A stretch of DNA of 64,000 bases from Lycorma delicatula (taxonomy: Eukaryota > Arthropoda > Insecta > Hemiptera > Fulgoridae). Each line of letters opens with the position of its first letter. Position 1 is the first letter of the stretch. The position numbers and the translations under genes are program-made. The notes below the pieces were generated by a model. It did not search any database, had not been told where the DNA came from, and saw nothing but the letters and a program-made list of their open reading frames with translations. Shown piece after piece: positions 44,895 through 55,925 of this stretch. The stretch lies in the NCBI RefSeq assembly GCF_047948215.1, contig NC_134465.1, positions 48,887,946 to 48,951,945 on the forward strand. Direction: 5' to 3'.

Positions 44895-47853
44895 AGAAGA
44901 AATTGTTTTAATGATACTTGCATGTAAAAACGAAAAAAAAAAATAATAGCAAACATTTCACTTGGCTGTAATTTTTTTTATACATAATCATTTATGGCAG
45001 TAAGCACATCTAGACAATATATATTTCTAGATACAAAAATTATGTATGTCTGATTATTTTATGTTATGTCTGAGATGAACATACAATACTAATGGGATAT
45101 GATATTTACTTCATTTAATAAATCTTACAGTTGTCTTACATCTGCAATCAAAAAGTGATAGACTTCTTATAAAACCTTGTTTACTAAACAAGGTTTCAAT
45201 TTTAAGCCCTTACCACGTAAGGTTTAAGAAAAATTAATAAAATATAGACCTATATAATCTACTTTTTATTTACATAATAATATGGGTTAAATAATTATTT
45301 TTTCAGTGAAGTTGTTAACATTTTACAGTATCTTTCCAAACCAGATCTATTTATCAACTCTGTGAAAGTAAAGGTGACAATTTATTAAGTTTCTACTGAA
45401 TTTTTTGTAGTTTTAAATTATCTAAATTTCCACTTACCAAAATTATATTTGTACCATTTAATCAAAACAAATACTACCTATTTTATGTGTTTTTAAAGCT
45501 CTTTTTTTACTTCTTATATTTATTTAAATAAAAACAGTATTACTTTATATAAAGAGAAACGTCTTCTTCATAAAAATTTAATTATAAATATATATAAAAC
45601 ATCAAGATCATTAGAATGTAAACAGTACTGTTTTATCTTCAAACTTTTAATAATGGTTATTTTTCTGGAAAAATACATAACATATTTTATCAAGCTAATT
45701 TCATTTCTTTGATTTGACCTTCAGAATAATTTTATTCCTTGGAATGTGTAAAGAAATAAATAAATAATTTATATTATAAAAATTATAGAACATTAATAAA
45801 TATATTTAAAAAATTTCATACTTTATAAAATGTTAATATAATTTTATCACAAATAAAATCTTTAACTAGATTAATAATGCAGTAAAAACAGACTTGATGT
45901 TGAGGTGCAAAGAACAATGAGATTGTTCACAAATATTCATATAATTAAATACAGAAGTAAAGGTCTATACATATAGTCAAACTTTACCATAAAATGAATA
46001 ACAATGAGAGACCTAACTTTATTAAAAAGGAATTTTTTTAAAGAATACAGAAATTAAACATTAACCAATTCATTCATGAACTTTTCTAGAAAACAACAAC
46101 GGGGCTAATTTTATATATTTTCATAAATAACATATGCCTACGTGTAGTTAGTTACTTTATTATTAATTTAAAAATTCCTTTATAATAAACCTTCAACAAC
46201 CTAAACACTATTTTTGATTTTAAAATATATTTCTTGAATAGATCAGGATGTTTGTTAAGAGTAATACAATTTTATATGAACATACAAATAAACAAATTTT
46301 TGATTTAAAAAAAATTATTTAATTTCATAATAACAGAGAAAAAACCTTCATCACTGTTGTATAAATCATTTAAATTTTACCGTAAAAGAGAAGAACAAAT
46401 ACAGAAAAATATTACAGGAGTATGAAACATTTCCCCCCCAACAATGAATGACATTTTTAAAGAAATTTACAAAGAACTGGTGTATTTGTATTTGTCATTT
46501 GCTCAAAATTTTCAGAATGAATTCACCTATCAAAATGAGTAGAAAATATCTCTAATTTTTGTAAAAATATTCATAAAAGTAAACGTTAATATAAATTTTT
46601 AATTTAATATAACAATTTTTTTCTATTGTAAATTATAAATGTAAAAACTGATTTTATATATATATATATTTTTTTTACATTAATTCATTTATTATTTTTT
46701 TATAAGTATGTTCAACTACTATATGCTTTCGTGAAGAAGACACATTTATTAATTTAAACTAACTACTCTTCCCTTAACTCTATTCTGTTTTGTAATCTGT
46801 TTCAGCTTCAGTAAAATTTTTTTTAATTTTCAAACTGCTCATATCTACTGTTGCAGAATGAATTTTACCAGAAGCTTTTAATATTTTACTCTTTTAAAAA
46901 ACAATTTACATTTATTTTTGAATACTAGCAATATGCAATAATACTTTAAGATATTTTAATGATATTAATATAATATCATTAAAATAAATATGACTAAGGA
47001 TATAAATATTATTAAATTTTAACTAAAATTTAGGTTTCAAAATTGTTCTAATTATTTATATTCTGTAAAGGGGTTTTAATGTCCATTCTGATCTCTGAAT
47101 CTGTAATGGAATGGTAGCCTTTCATTCAGTAGATCGTAGGAATGTATCCAAGTTAAGCTTAGTATTTTTTTCATACAAAAAAGATTCATCAGCGGTTGTA
47201 ATTGGACGATTAGCCTGCAGTTGCTTTAGAAATGGAATAAATAAATAATTTTTAATTAGTCTTAATTTGAAAGTAATTCTGCATTAATGTTTACAAATTG
47301 AATTCGCATTTATGTAAATTAACAGATGATTGATATTTATAAAAAATAAGAATAACAATAATTTAACAATATTATAGAATAAATAATAATTATTAAAAAA
47401 AAAAAACAATGTTTATTCTATATATTTTTTTTAAATTTATTTATATTTATAATAATATGACAAAAAAGAACAACTTCATTATAAATATATTTGATTTTGG
47501 TATATAGATACAACATGCAAATGAAACTATAATATAATAGGCTAGATGACAGTAAAGGGAAACCTGGTAGAATTTTGTATTCTACAATTGGTCTTAATCT
47601 AAAGATATTGAAAATGTACCAGTTTGTTAATTTATTTAAGATTATTTAATATTTTCAAGAAATAAATAAATAAAACTAAAGCCCGTTGGTCACATGGCAA
47701 AACACTAATCAGAGCGCAAGACGTCATGTCTTGAAAAATAACAGATTGTTGTTTATGGCAGTCTATGTGATTTGCTGATTTTGTGCTCTAAAACACATTT
47801 TTTCACGTGTTATACGATTTTCTGTAATAGTACGACAACTACAAGTCTTTGGA
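44892..47853. other. AT-rich sequence with a small hairpin and a weak SINE-like patch
   Basis: AAACCTTGTTT/AAACAAGGTTT hairpin at 45172-45196. At about 47085-47165 a GGTAGCCTTTCATTCAG and TCGTAGGAATGTATCC pairing of A-box/B-box-like text is too degraded to call. Confidence 0.4.
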
Positions 47854-47981
47854 ATGGAATTAAGGTTTGCAAAAGCCAACAGCAGTAACTTGTCCAAAAT
47901 TGATGTGGTTATGCTGGGAATGTTTTTCGCATCAAACAGTGATTTCTGCTCAGCAGAATTTCAAAATATCGAAACTTCTAT
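47854..47981 (+). CDS. SWIM/YqaJ-like protein, first coding exon (truncated gene)
   Basis: ATG at 47854 opens 42 codons plus AT, followed by a perfect GTAAGT donor. The product reads MELRFAKANSSNLSKIDVVM... and ends SAEFQNIETS. From memory this resembles the N-terminus of insect proteins that carry a SWIM zinc finger and a YqaJ-like nuclease region, a multicopy family of uncertain function. The last AT joins the G at 48436 to make Met43, and the frame continues through the second exon. No promoter was identified. The start is the first ATG of the open frame and matches the expected length before the family's ASYGDDAVGYVQ-like segment. Family assignment is by eye and needs a profile search. 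Confidence 0.5.
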
Positions 47982-48071
47982 GTAAGTACACAACTATAAA
48001 CATTACTGTATGTTTTTCATAATATTAAGTAATTATTACCTCATATTATGGTCTGTTATATAAATGTTATT

Positions 48072-48385
48072 GGTAAAAATCTGTTATATGCCCCCAACGC
48101 TTAATATTGACCATGTAGTTAGTTAGTTCTTAGATGGTGCCAGTGAAACACTACATTGAAATAAGAAAATAAATAAATAAAATTATAAATACAATCTAAC
48201 CAAACTTAACCTACACTCTCCTCGCATGCTAATCTTGACTAGCGAGTGTAGGTTAAGTTTGGTTAGATTATATTTATAATTTTATTTATTTTCTTATTTC
48301 AATATAGCATTTCAGTGATGCCATCTAAGAACTAACTAATTATTGGTTGACAAGCTATTAAGTGGGCATATAACAGATTCTGACC
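48072..48385. mobile_element. Foldback MITE inside the SWIM-like gene intron
   Basis: A 314-bp near-palindrome: the core left arm ends at 48218, a 25-nt loop spans 48219-48243, and the right arm starts at 48244 (GAGTGTAGGTTAAGTTTGG, exact reverse complement of the left arm end). The arms stay alignable out to the ends, which read GGTAAAAATCTG on the left and GGTCAGAATCTG on the right (reverse complement). The centre is the best preserved part. There is no coding capacity, so this is a non-autonomous foldback element. The element occupies about 69% of the 454-bp intron. Confidence 0.75.
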
Positions 48386-48435
48386 ATATTGTTTTTGAGG
48401 TTAGTTGTCAGAAGAAGAACGTATTTTGATTTTAG

Positions 48436-48568
48436 GCCCTCAAGAGCATTGTATGGAGTTTATGCTGTAAGCTATGTGCAGCTAAAGAGTGATGGCAAAA
48501 TATATACAATCAAATGTAAAGTATGCCTGAAACATAAAGTTCATGTGAAATTGTATACAGTTTATTAA
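48436..48568 (+). CDS. SWIM/YqaJ-like protein, second exon with premature end
   Basis: A TTTTAG acceptor precedes 43 codons and a TAA stop (48566-48568). Spliced to 47854-47981 the frame gives 86 residues. The exon reads PSRALYGVYAVSYVQLKSDG then KIYTIKCKVCLKHKVHVKLY, matching the family pattern of a YGxxAVxYVQLKR segment followed by a TVKCKxCPEHKVR segment. The family normally continues to a CxCx..CKHAxAF SWIM finger and a nuclease region, absent here. Sequence just downstream (about 48600-48700, SHxGTTQYL and LEFILDLVIFKTPEIL with stops) may be a decayed remnant of a later exon. The copy is therefore a truncated gene or pseudogene even though the first 86 codons are open. Confidence 0.48.
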
Positions 48569-49309
48569 ATAAACAATTGTTTGTAGTTTTAATGATAGTA
48601 CTTTCACACTGAGGCACTACACAGTACTTGTAAAACTTGGAATTCATTTTAGACTTAGTAATTTTCAAAACACCTGAAATACTCCACTAAATATCTGATT
48701 GTTTTTAAGGCGTGACATCATATGAGAGGCCATGCCAGTTTGGAGGGTTTTGGTGGAAAAATTTTAATTGGTTTATAAAAATGCAAAATACATAATTTAA
48801 ATGATTGCTTGTGTTATAATGTTTATATTTTAATAAAATAGACCGTGAGGCATAATATAAACCAGTTTCTCAAAATCAGTCAACTAGCCTATTAAAAATT
48901 CAGTATAAGAAAAGATTTACAGAATTTAGAAGTTTGTCAGATGAAGGTTTGACTGTATATGTGTCTTATAGAGACTTCACTGTAGCAGAAAGTTCAGCAG
49001 TAATTTTTTTCATGTTTAACTATGCCTTTAAACTATTTTAAATGAATATATGTAATCAAGTCCAAGCATAACAAACAGTTTTCATTTTTAGTTTTTAAAA
49101 TAAAAACAAGTAAAATATTTTCTTAACAAAATACTATAAATAATTTTTTATAACGAAAGTAATTTAATCTTAATTTTTAAAAAAACATAATAATATATTC
49201 ATACCATACGATTAGTACTGCCTTGATTAATATTTTTATTGTTTAAAACTTAAATAAAACAATAAATGCTTAAAATACAATAATGCTTTTTTTTCAAAAG
49301 ATAAATACT
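48569..49309. other. AT-rich sequence downstream of the SWIM-like gene
   Basis: The first 150 bp may hold a decayed later exon of that gene (see 48436 entry); the rest is featureless. Confidence 0.4.
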
Positions 49310-49860
49310 GAAAAGATAAATGTGACAATAATTGGCAAAAAATGTTCTGTAAATATGTTGTTGGAAGGAAAACTCATAATGGAAACTGTATGGAGGGAAT
49401 AAAAAGCAGAAAATCTGTGATAAAAACAGCTATTAAAAATGTAAAAGAATAATTGACAGCAAAAAGTATCTTGACTGAACTGAAAAAGAGGTTTTCTAAA
49501 TAATCTTTGGGGGGTGTCTTATCATATGAATCAGGATTTGAATAAGAAATCTGGTGGTTAAAAAGAAGGAAAGAAGGAAGGTATTTATAATACAGTTAAT
49601 GAAAAATGGGATACGTGGAATGGATGAGCAAATCTGATGAAGATGATAAGGAAGTGAAAAAGTATCTTGGTTGGAGTACGTCAGATGTTTTCAATGATCA
49701 TAAAGGTAAAAGTAGAAGGAAAGGGAGGAAAAGGAAGATGAAGAATTGAGTTGATTATGGATATTAGAAAGAGAAGATATAAGAAAATGAAGGATAGTAA
49801 GCTGGACGAAGAAAATTGAAGGTATACAGTTAAAACCTGCCAAAAGACAGGTTTAAATTT
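49310..49860 (+). pseudogene. LINE ORF2 3'-end fragment
   Basis: INVTIIGKKCSVNMLLEGK corresponds to the KTKVMxIG box after the RT. Later pieces are KRGFLN, WDTWNG, SILVG (WxGH box), VKVEGKGGKGR (EGKRxRGRP box), IMDIRKRRYKKMKDSKLDEE (C-terminal box) and a degenerate end near 49855. Many stops. Confidence 0.6.
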
Positions 49861-50984
49861 ATCTATGAGAAATAGCTGAATATAAGCACTTCATTTGTCA
49901 TTTATCACATAAATTCATTAAGTTAGAAATTAATCATTTATCTCTGTGTGTCTCATTGAACTGCGCTATATTCAATGTTATTAAAAAAGAAAAAAAAAAA
50001 CTGTGAATGAACAGATGGAATAAAAATTAATTAACAGTATAATACGAGAAAATTAGGCGGAGGTTACCTTGACGGAGGGTTACTGGTGGGAATGTATGTG
50101 TTTATGCTACTTATATAACTTTAGTAATGCTCCTTGTTAGTAAGACGTTAGTTGATTATAATTTCTAGATAATTATGAAGAAAAAATATCATTGACAGAA
50201 AATTTCATCATTCACCAGACATGTTGACCAAAATGTAAAAACAATTTTGCGTTTAAATAAAATTATTTCATTTTTCTTTCACACAAATAAATATTAACTC
50301 AATAAATAGAAATGGTTATTTTATTTAGGATCCTAAGTTTTCATTAATGAACTTCTAGGGAACATATGTCAATAAAACCAAGAGTTGATATTTCCATCAA
50401 AAAGACACACAACTGTCTTTCAGTGAAGTTAACAATTATGACAATATTAAAAATCGGCATGTTACATTAATACTGCTTAAATAAATATATTAAAACTGCT
50501 GAAAAATAAAATGTTATACACGAGAATATATAGCTGATAATCAATATTTATAATTCCAATTTTAAAAAATGTTTATATTAATTTATATATGTATGTAATT
50601 AAATATATGGTATAAATTAATGTAAATAAGTAAATAATATTATAAAATATTACTACTGTGTATATAAATTAATTATTAGTTATCAGTCTATGTAAACGAT
50701 ATGCCTCTTTATTGCCTTGATAATATATGAATACATAAGAGATATAAGAAAAGTGTATTTATTTATTTATCTAAGCTATGTATAATATATAAAAATCTCT
50801 ATTATTATTAATTTATTTATTCTATAGTTTTATTTATTTTTATTATTACAATTATTTTTAATTACCATACACATTGCGGCGGACGTTTTCTTTTCTCATG
50901 GCACCGTTTTAATATTTTTAGTACTGACAAATATAAATAAATAATATTAGGCTTTAAACTTTCTGATATTAATTTATGGTTTGT

Positions 50985-51057
<73 letters not shown>

Positions 51058-52191
51058 CGCACATGTTTTTTTAAATATGACAATTAAATTAACAATAAAG
51101 TATGAAGTGTTTGGAAAATAAGAGCTGATTACTTATCTATTTATTAATTTTCTATTCTTTTAACAGATGAGGTTTTGGGCTTTACATTTCTAGATATATG
51201 CTGAATACTGATTAGTTGAACTTAACTGGTTGTTTGGAAATATTGAACATTTTTCCTGCATTTTGTTAATAGTGATGGAATTACACTATGAAAATATGGC
51301 AAAATATTGCAGGGAAACAAACTTACAATTAACTATTAATTAATTCTATTATATTAAAAATATAAATATAATAGATCGTTACACCACTAAATGAGGCTTA
51401 ATTTCATCTTCATGTAATAATTGTACCTAGTAAAAAAAAAATTAGGAAAGATTTTGAAAATCCTCACTTTTCAGCTTCCATTTTTTTTTAGACTAGATGC
51501 CTTTGTATAAATGTAAGCAATAAAAATACACCAATGTTAAAATCAAAATTGAAATTGTTAAGAACACAAATGCTCTTAAAAACATCATACATACTATGTC
51601 AAGCCTGAAAATCAAGCATTAAAAAAAATAATTTTTAACAAAATAAAATTCATAATAAATTTGTATTTCAAAATGTTTAAAAAACATTTTGAATATTAAA
51701 TAAAATAATAGTGTTAATATACGAATAATGAACAACTAATTTTTAAAAGAAAATTAATTTTGATTTTTGTAATTATGAGTTTATCCACATAGTAACAATA
51801 AACAGCTGATGCTTTACTATTATTCAAACCCAAAACCTGTAGTAAACCAGAGACACATTAAAAAAAAACAAAAACAAACCATCGATGTAAAAAAAGAATG
51901 TTAAAATGTGATTATATAACAATGAAATTAATTATTTAAAAGTACATAGATACTATGTTTTATTAACAAACAGCCCTACATTTCCCAAATACACTTCTTG
52001 TATAAATAAAATTTACATAAGCAAAACAAAAAAAAATCTTACAATAAAACTATCTACAAATTAACATTAACAATATAATGTTATTACAATAACTATTATC
52101 ATCGTAATATCTTTATATATATATATATATCTTTATATATAAATAATTACTAAATAAATAGAAAGAAAGAAATGGGATAGATTTAGGCACA
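49861..52191. other. AT-rich sequence; includes the expected 3' UTR side of the GRAF-like gene
   Basis: Apart from the GT microsatellite there is no recognisable element. The 3' UTR of the minus-strand gene should extend down from 52191, end unknown. Confidence 0.45.
50981..51058. repeat. Long (GT)n microsatellite
   Basis: About 78 bp, nearly uninterrupted GT, with TA interruptions at each edge. Confidence 0.95.
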
Positions 52192-52283
52192 TCAGGGTAA
52201 CAGTTCCACATAATTTTCTGGAACTAAGCCTGTCTTACCATTTAAAGTACCTTCCAACCAACCAGGTTCTAATGAAGTTCTTA
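52192..52283 (-). CDS. Graf: GRAF-like RhoGAP, terminal coding exon (second half of SH3, stop)
   Basis: Minus strand: TTTTACAG acceptor, then TA completing a Val codon with the last G of the 57433 exon, 29 further residues and a TGA stop at 52192-52194. It contains EPGWLEG (binding-surface Trp), TLNGKTGL and [14 protein letters not shown] is the SPxNYV-type motif that closes an SH3 fold. Ending within a few residues of this motif fits GRAF proteins, whose SH3 is the extreme C-terminus. Joined to the upstream exon this gives a complete SH3 of about 56 residues with no stop or frameshift, so the gene is probably functional. The intron to the previous exon is 5149 bp. The 3' UTR should continue below 52192; a TTTATT (minus-strand AATAAA) at about 51959 is one possible poly(A) signal, unproven. 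Confidence 0.82.
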
Positions 52284-52948
52284 CTGTAAAAGAAAATAAT
52301 AATTAAAATTAGAAAATAATTAATTCATTATAATTAATTGGTGAATTATACTAAAACTGGTAAATAAATTTTGGTACATGCTATCACTGAATTTATGAAC
52401 TTAAAATTTATAAATATTTGATATTACAAGGTCGTTCAGTAATTAAAGACAAATGGCAACAGCAGAAAATCTGTTTCACAGAATAAATTGAAACTGTCTG
52501 ACATTCAAGTTGGCATCCCTCATGCAGAAATATCAGCCATTCCATTATTATACTCCATTTTTTCTTTCAAAATATCGGTTCTGTTAGATACTTGTACTGA
52601 TGTAAGAACAGTGTACTGAAAATATAAAACACTCATGACTGAAATTCACTCATGAGTGTTAAAACTCTATGGTAAAAAGTGTATTAACTGTATAAATTTT
52701 TATAAGTAGATCGAACAGTTTAAATTGTGCAAAACAAGTGTGATTTTATCATAGCAGAAGATCAATGGAAGTTTCGACTGATGGTTTTCAAGTTACAAGG
52801 TTCAGCTGATAAATTTTGCACACTGCCATGCTACACAGAGACAAAAGGTACTATCGAGTTGGGCGTGATGATAGCTAAAATCCTTCACTACAAACCTGTG
52901 ATAATGCGTTGAAATCTGTTAACTGGTTTGTTTTTAGTAGCAGTTAAA

Positions 52949-53684
52949 ATGGAGTCGAGTACAGCCAATATGTCATAACGGTTAAAATAGTGCCCAGTGA
53001 TCAAAATTCTAACAGCAGAAAACGTGAATCCAACGAATATTTTTCACTGTTTAAAAGTGGTTTACAGTAGCGAAACTGTTGACAGGAGTACTGCGAATTG
53101 TTGAACAGGAGTGGGCATTGAAATTTCACGAATGTGAAGCTGGTAAAGCGACAATTGAGGATGCATCTTGCAGCAGACAACCAGTTTCTGTGACTGAGAA
53201 GAAACATTGAAAGGAGATAGATGATTGACTTCAAAGTGACCGGAGAATCACTCAGGAACGCATCGCTATTCAGTTAGGCATATCTAAAGAGTAAGTAGGC
53301 CATATTATCGATTAATTTGGGTTACTGTAAAATCTATGCGCAATGGGTACTGCACAAACTCTTTGATGGCTCTCTGCAAGCTGAAGTTTGAGCCTATTCC
53401 GTATCCGCAATACTCGCTGGATTTGGCTCCATGCAACTTCCACTTCTTCCCTCATCTCAAAAGGGATCTCAAAGATAATCATTACACCACTGACAATGAG
53501 ATGAAGGAAACAGCTTCCTTCACCTTATTGTCAGTGGTCCAAGTGGTCACAGCGGATCCAAGTGGTCACAGCAACCACTTGGATCCGAGAAAGATTGCCA
53601 GAATTTTTCAGTGACAGAATGCAAAAACTTAACTCACATTGGGAAAAGTGTATCGGTGTAAACAAGAATTATATTGAAAATTAA
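52949..53684 (+). pseudogene. Mariner transposase with internal deletion (GRAF-like intron)
   Basis: ATG at 52949: MESSTANM, VIKILTAENVNPTNI, LKVVYSSETVDRST (first HTH), GVGIEIS, CILQQTTSFCD (decayed GRPVSVTD linker), SDRRITQ (second HTH) and GLL. It then jumps, with the first two catalytic segments deleted, to KLKFEPIPYPQYSLDLAPCN. The catalytic third Asp of APCD is Asn here. Then FPHLKRDLKDNHYTTDNEMK and, after a small rearrangement, FFSDRMQKLNSHWEKCIGV, NKNYIEN, stop at 53682-53684. The left end TCGTTCAGTAATTAAAGAC (about 52433) looks like a mariner terminal repeat; no matching right end was found. Confidence 0.72.
53539..53586. repeat. Direct duplication plus 13-bp hairpin in mariner remnant
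   Basis: CCAAGTGGTCACAGC occurs at 53539-53553 and again at 53558-53572. GGATCCAAGTGGT (53554-53566) pairs with ACCACTTGGATCC (53574-53586) over a 7-nt loop. Confidence 0.9.
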
Positions 53685-55441
53685 ATACTGCATTTTGTAG
53701 CTACGGTATTGTACTTTTATTCATTTATTTCATTCCAATATCTCTTTTCATTGCCATGCTATACATATGTGTGTAAAATTTATCAGCCGAGCCTAGTACA
53801 TTAATTATCTTATTTGCAAAGACAGTCGCATTAAAATCTAAGAAATTTGTAGCGTGAGTATTGGCATAACAGTTTCACAATTGTGAAAAGCTGAATTACT
53901 GTAAAACATGTTCAAGGTAGATTCCAAGACATCATAAAGTTACCCAAATTCACATTTGTTCAGAACTTAAACAACGGTTTATTAGAAGAAGGTTTACATC
54001 CAACATTAAATTGTAAAGAAACCTTGATTAATCATTTTGAGCAGAATCCAAATGGTAGAATACAGAATGGAAACATCTAAGTTCGCTTGCCAAGAAAAAA
54101 TTACAACATGAAAAATGAAAATTACCTACACAAATACTTACAAAAAAAAGTATACTTGCGAACATAAATTCAAACATTAATAAGAAATTTATAAAATTAC
54201 TATTATAAAATATAATATGAAATGAATCACTGGCAAGTAAATCATTAGAATTTCATGGAGAAAGCCATGAAAATTATAAAACAAAGTTGGAAGGATTACA
54301 AGATGTATATCTGAACATTACATGTTTTAAAAGGATTAATTTTTCTCAACTAAAAAATCTTGAAAATACGTATTAAAAAATTTAAAATAATCATTTTTAT
54401 GATAATAAAAATTATAAAATGTTGCTGTTAACAAAAAATGTTACTGTTAGAAGTCAACACAAAATTAAAAATTACTTACCAACTCTTAATTTGGTCTAAG
54501 ACTTTAAATTTGTGAAAAAAATATAATATTCACTTTTAAATGTTATGGTGTTTTTCAAATTTGTTTTATTGTTTCTGTTAAATTTATTTTTTATTTAAAG
54601 TATGGTTAAATCTACAAAAAAAGTTTTTTAAAAAAGTTGTTCACAAGGAATCTGATCTTATAGAATTAAGAAATAGAATGTTTAGGCACACTTTAAAAAT
54701 TATTATCAAGCTTGCCTGTCTGGAATTCAAGAATATCTATTATTTATTTACTTTCTGGATACGATTTTCCTTACATTTCACAACAAAATACTTAAAAAAA
54801 AAAATCATAATGAATTCAGTTATATCATTAGAATACAATATTGGAATAGTGTATTTTTAAGATTATAGCCATTTATGCAATATTATTGTCTTCTTTAACC
54901 GTAGAACTTTGGCTCAACCCTTGGCTATTATCAAATATTGTTGCCTTTACAATTTATCCTATTTAATTTTCTTGTTTTCCTTGAAGAAATGCCCCCTTTA
55001 CAGTAGAAATCAGCTGAGATAAATTTAGATTGCTAAAAGTTATTTTCAATACTTATATGCTTATTTGCCAGTAATTTTTTTTATTTTATTAGGTGGTACG
55101 GTATTAATTAAAAAAATATTTTAATTCTATCATAAACATTATTATAATTAATGTAGTTTCTGAGGTGAACCAAGTGAAATATCACTTGCAAACCTAAACA
55201 TCTCCTGAATTCTTAGTGAGCTTGATGTATTTATAAGTGGGGTTAGAGTCAATGAAGAAAGCAATTGCACTCCTCGCTTTCTGTAGTAAGCCTGGCATAG
55301 AACACTTGTTACGTTGAGCACTGGTTTTACAAGTTTCAGGGTGTTATTTGTGTGACACATAATGTTACATTTTGTGTTATGGAACTTAATACACATACAG
55401 TCTATGATTAACTTAATAGTTTTTCAACACTGAAAGGAATG
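53685..55441. other. Intron sequence, unassigned
   Basis: Within the SH3 intron. A minus-strand frame at 55148-55396 (82 codons) is of mixed composition but has no recognised domain. Confidence 0.4.
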
Positions 55442-55625
55442 AGATTTGAGATTGTTGAAGCTATGAAAGACAAAGCAACAGGAACCATGAAGATGGTTTC
55501 TGAAAATGACTTTCAACACTGCTTTGACCAGTGGAAAATTTGCATGGAGCGGTGTAGGGATTATGGAGGAAATATATTGAAGGGGATTATGTTAAAATTG
55601 TGAAGAAAAAAATAAAGGTTTTGTA
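55442..55625 (+). pseudogene. Mariner transposase C-terminal fragment
   Basis: FEIVEAMKDKATGTMKMV, ENDFQHCFDQWKICMERCRD and, after a frameshift, YIEGDYVKIV match the C-terminal end of mariner transposases (FQxCFEQWKxRxERCRxxGGEYIEGD). No terminal repeats found. Different lineage from the full element that begins 300 bp downstream. Confidence 0.6.
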
Positions 55626-55925
55626 GCATTAATCCGGTTTTTTTTGGCCACATCTCATATACTTTCCTGTTGTAGCTGTAGAAGCATATATCGCTATAGC
55701 AGAAATTAAAACAATTATTATCAACATTTCTGGTCCATTTGATAATTAATAATGATGAAAAACAAACAAATATTATTTTATAATTTTGTATGTGATCATG
55801 TAAATTTTTGTTTAAAAACATATTCCATTAATATAAAAGGAAACAATTACTGTAGAGGTGCTCCTCTACGAGATCACCAGAACTATCAGTGCAACAGGTT
55901 GTTGAGAAAGGCTTGACCATATATA

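Noticed and set aside
44768..44956. Minus-strand frame with Thr-His and Tyr-Ile runs
   Set aside because: It is a translation of the TG/TA microsatellite. The same applies to 50862-51083.
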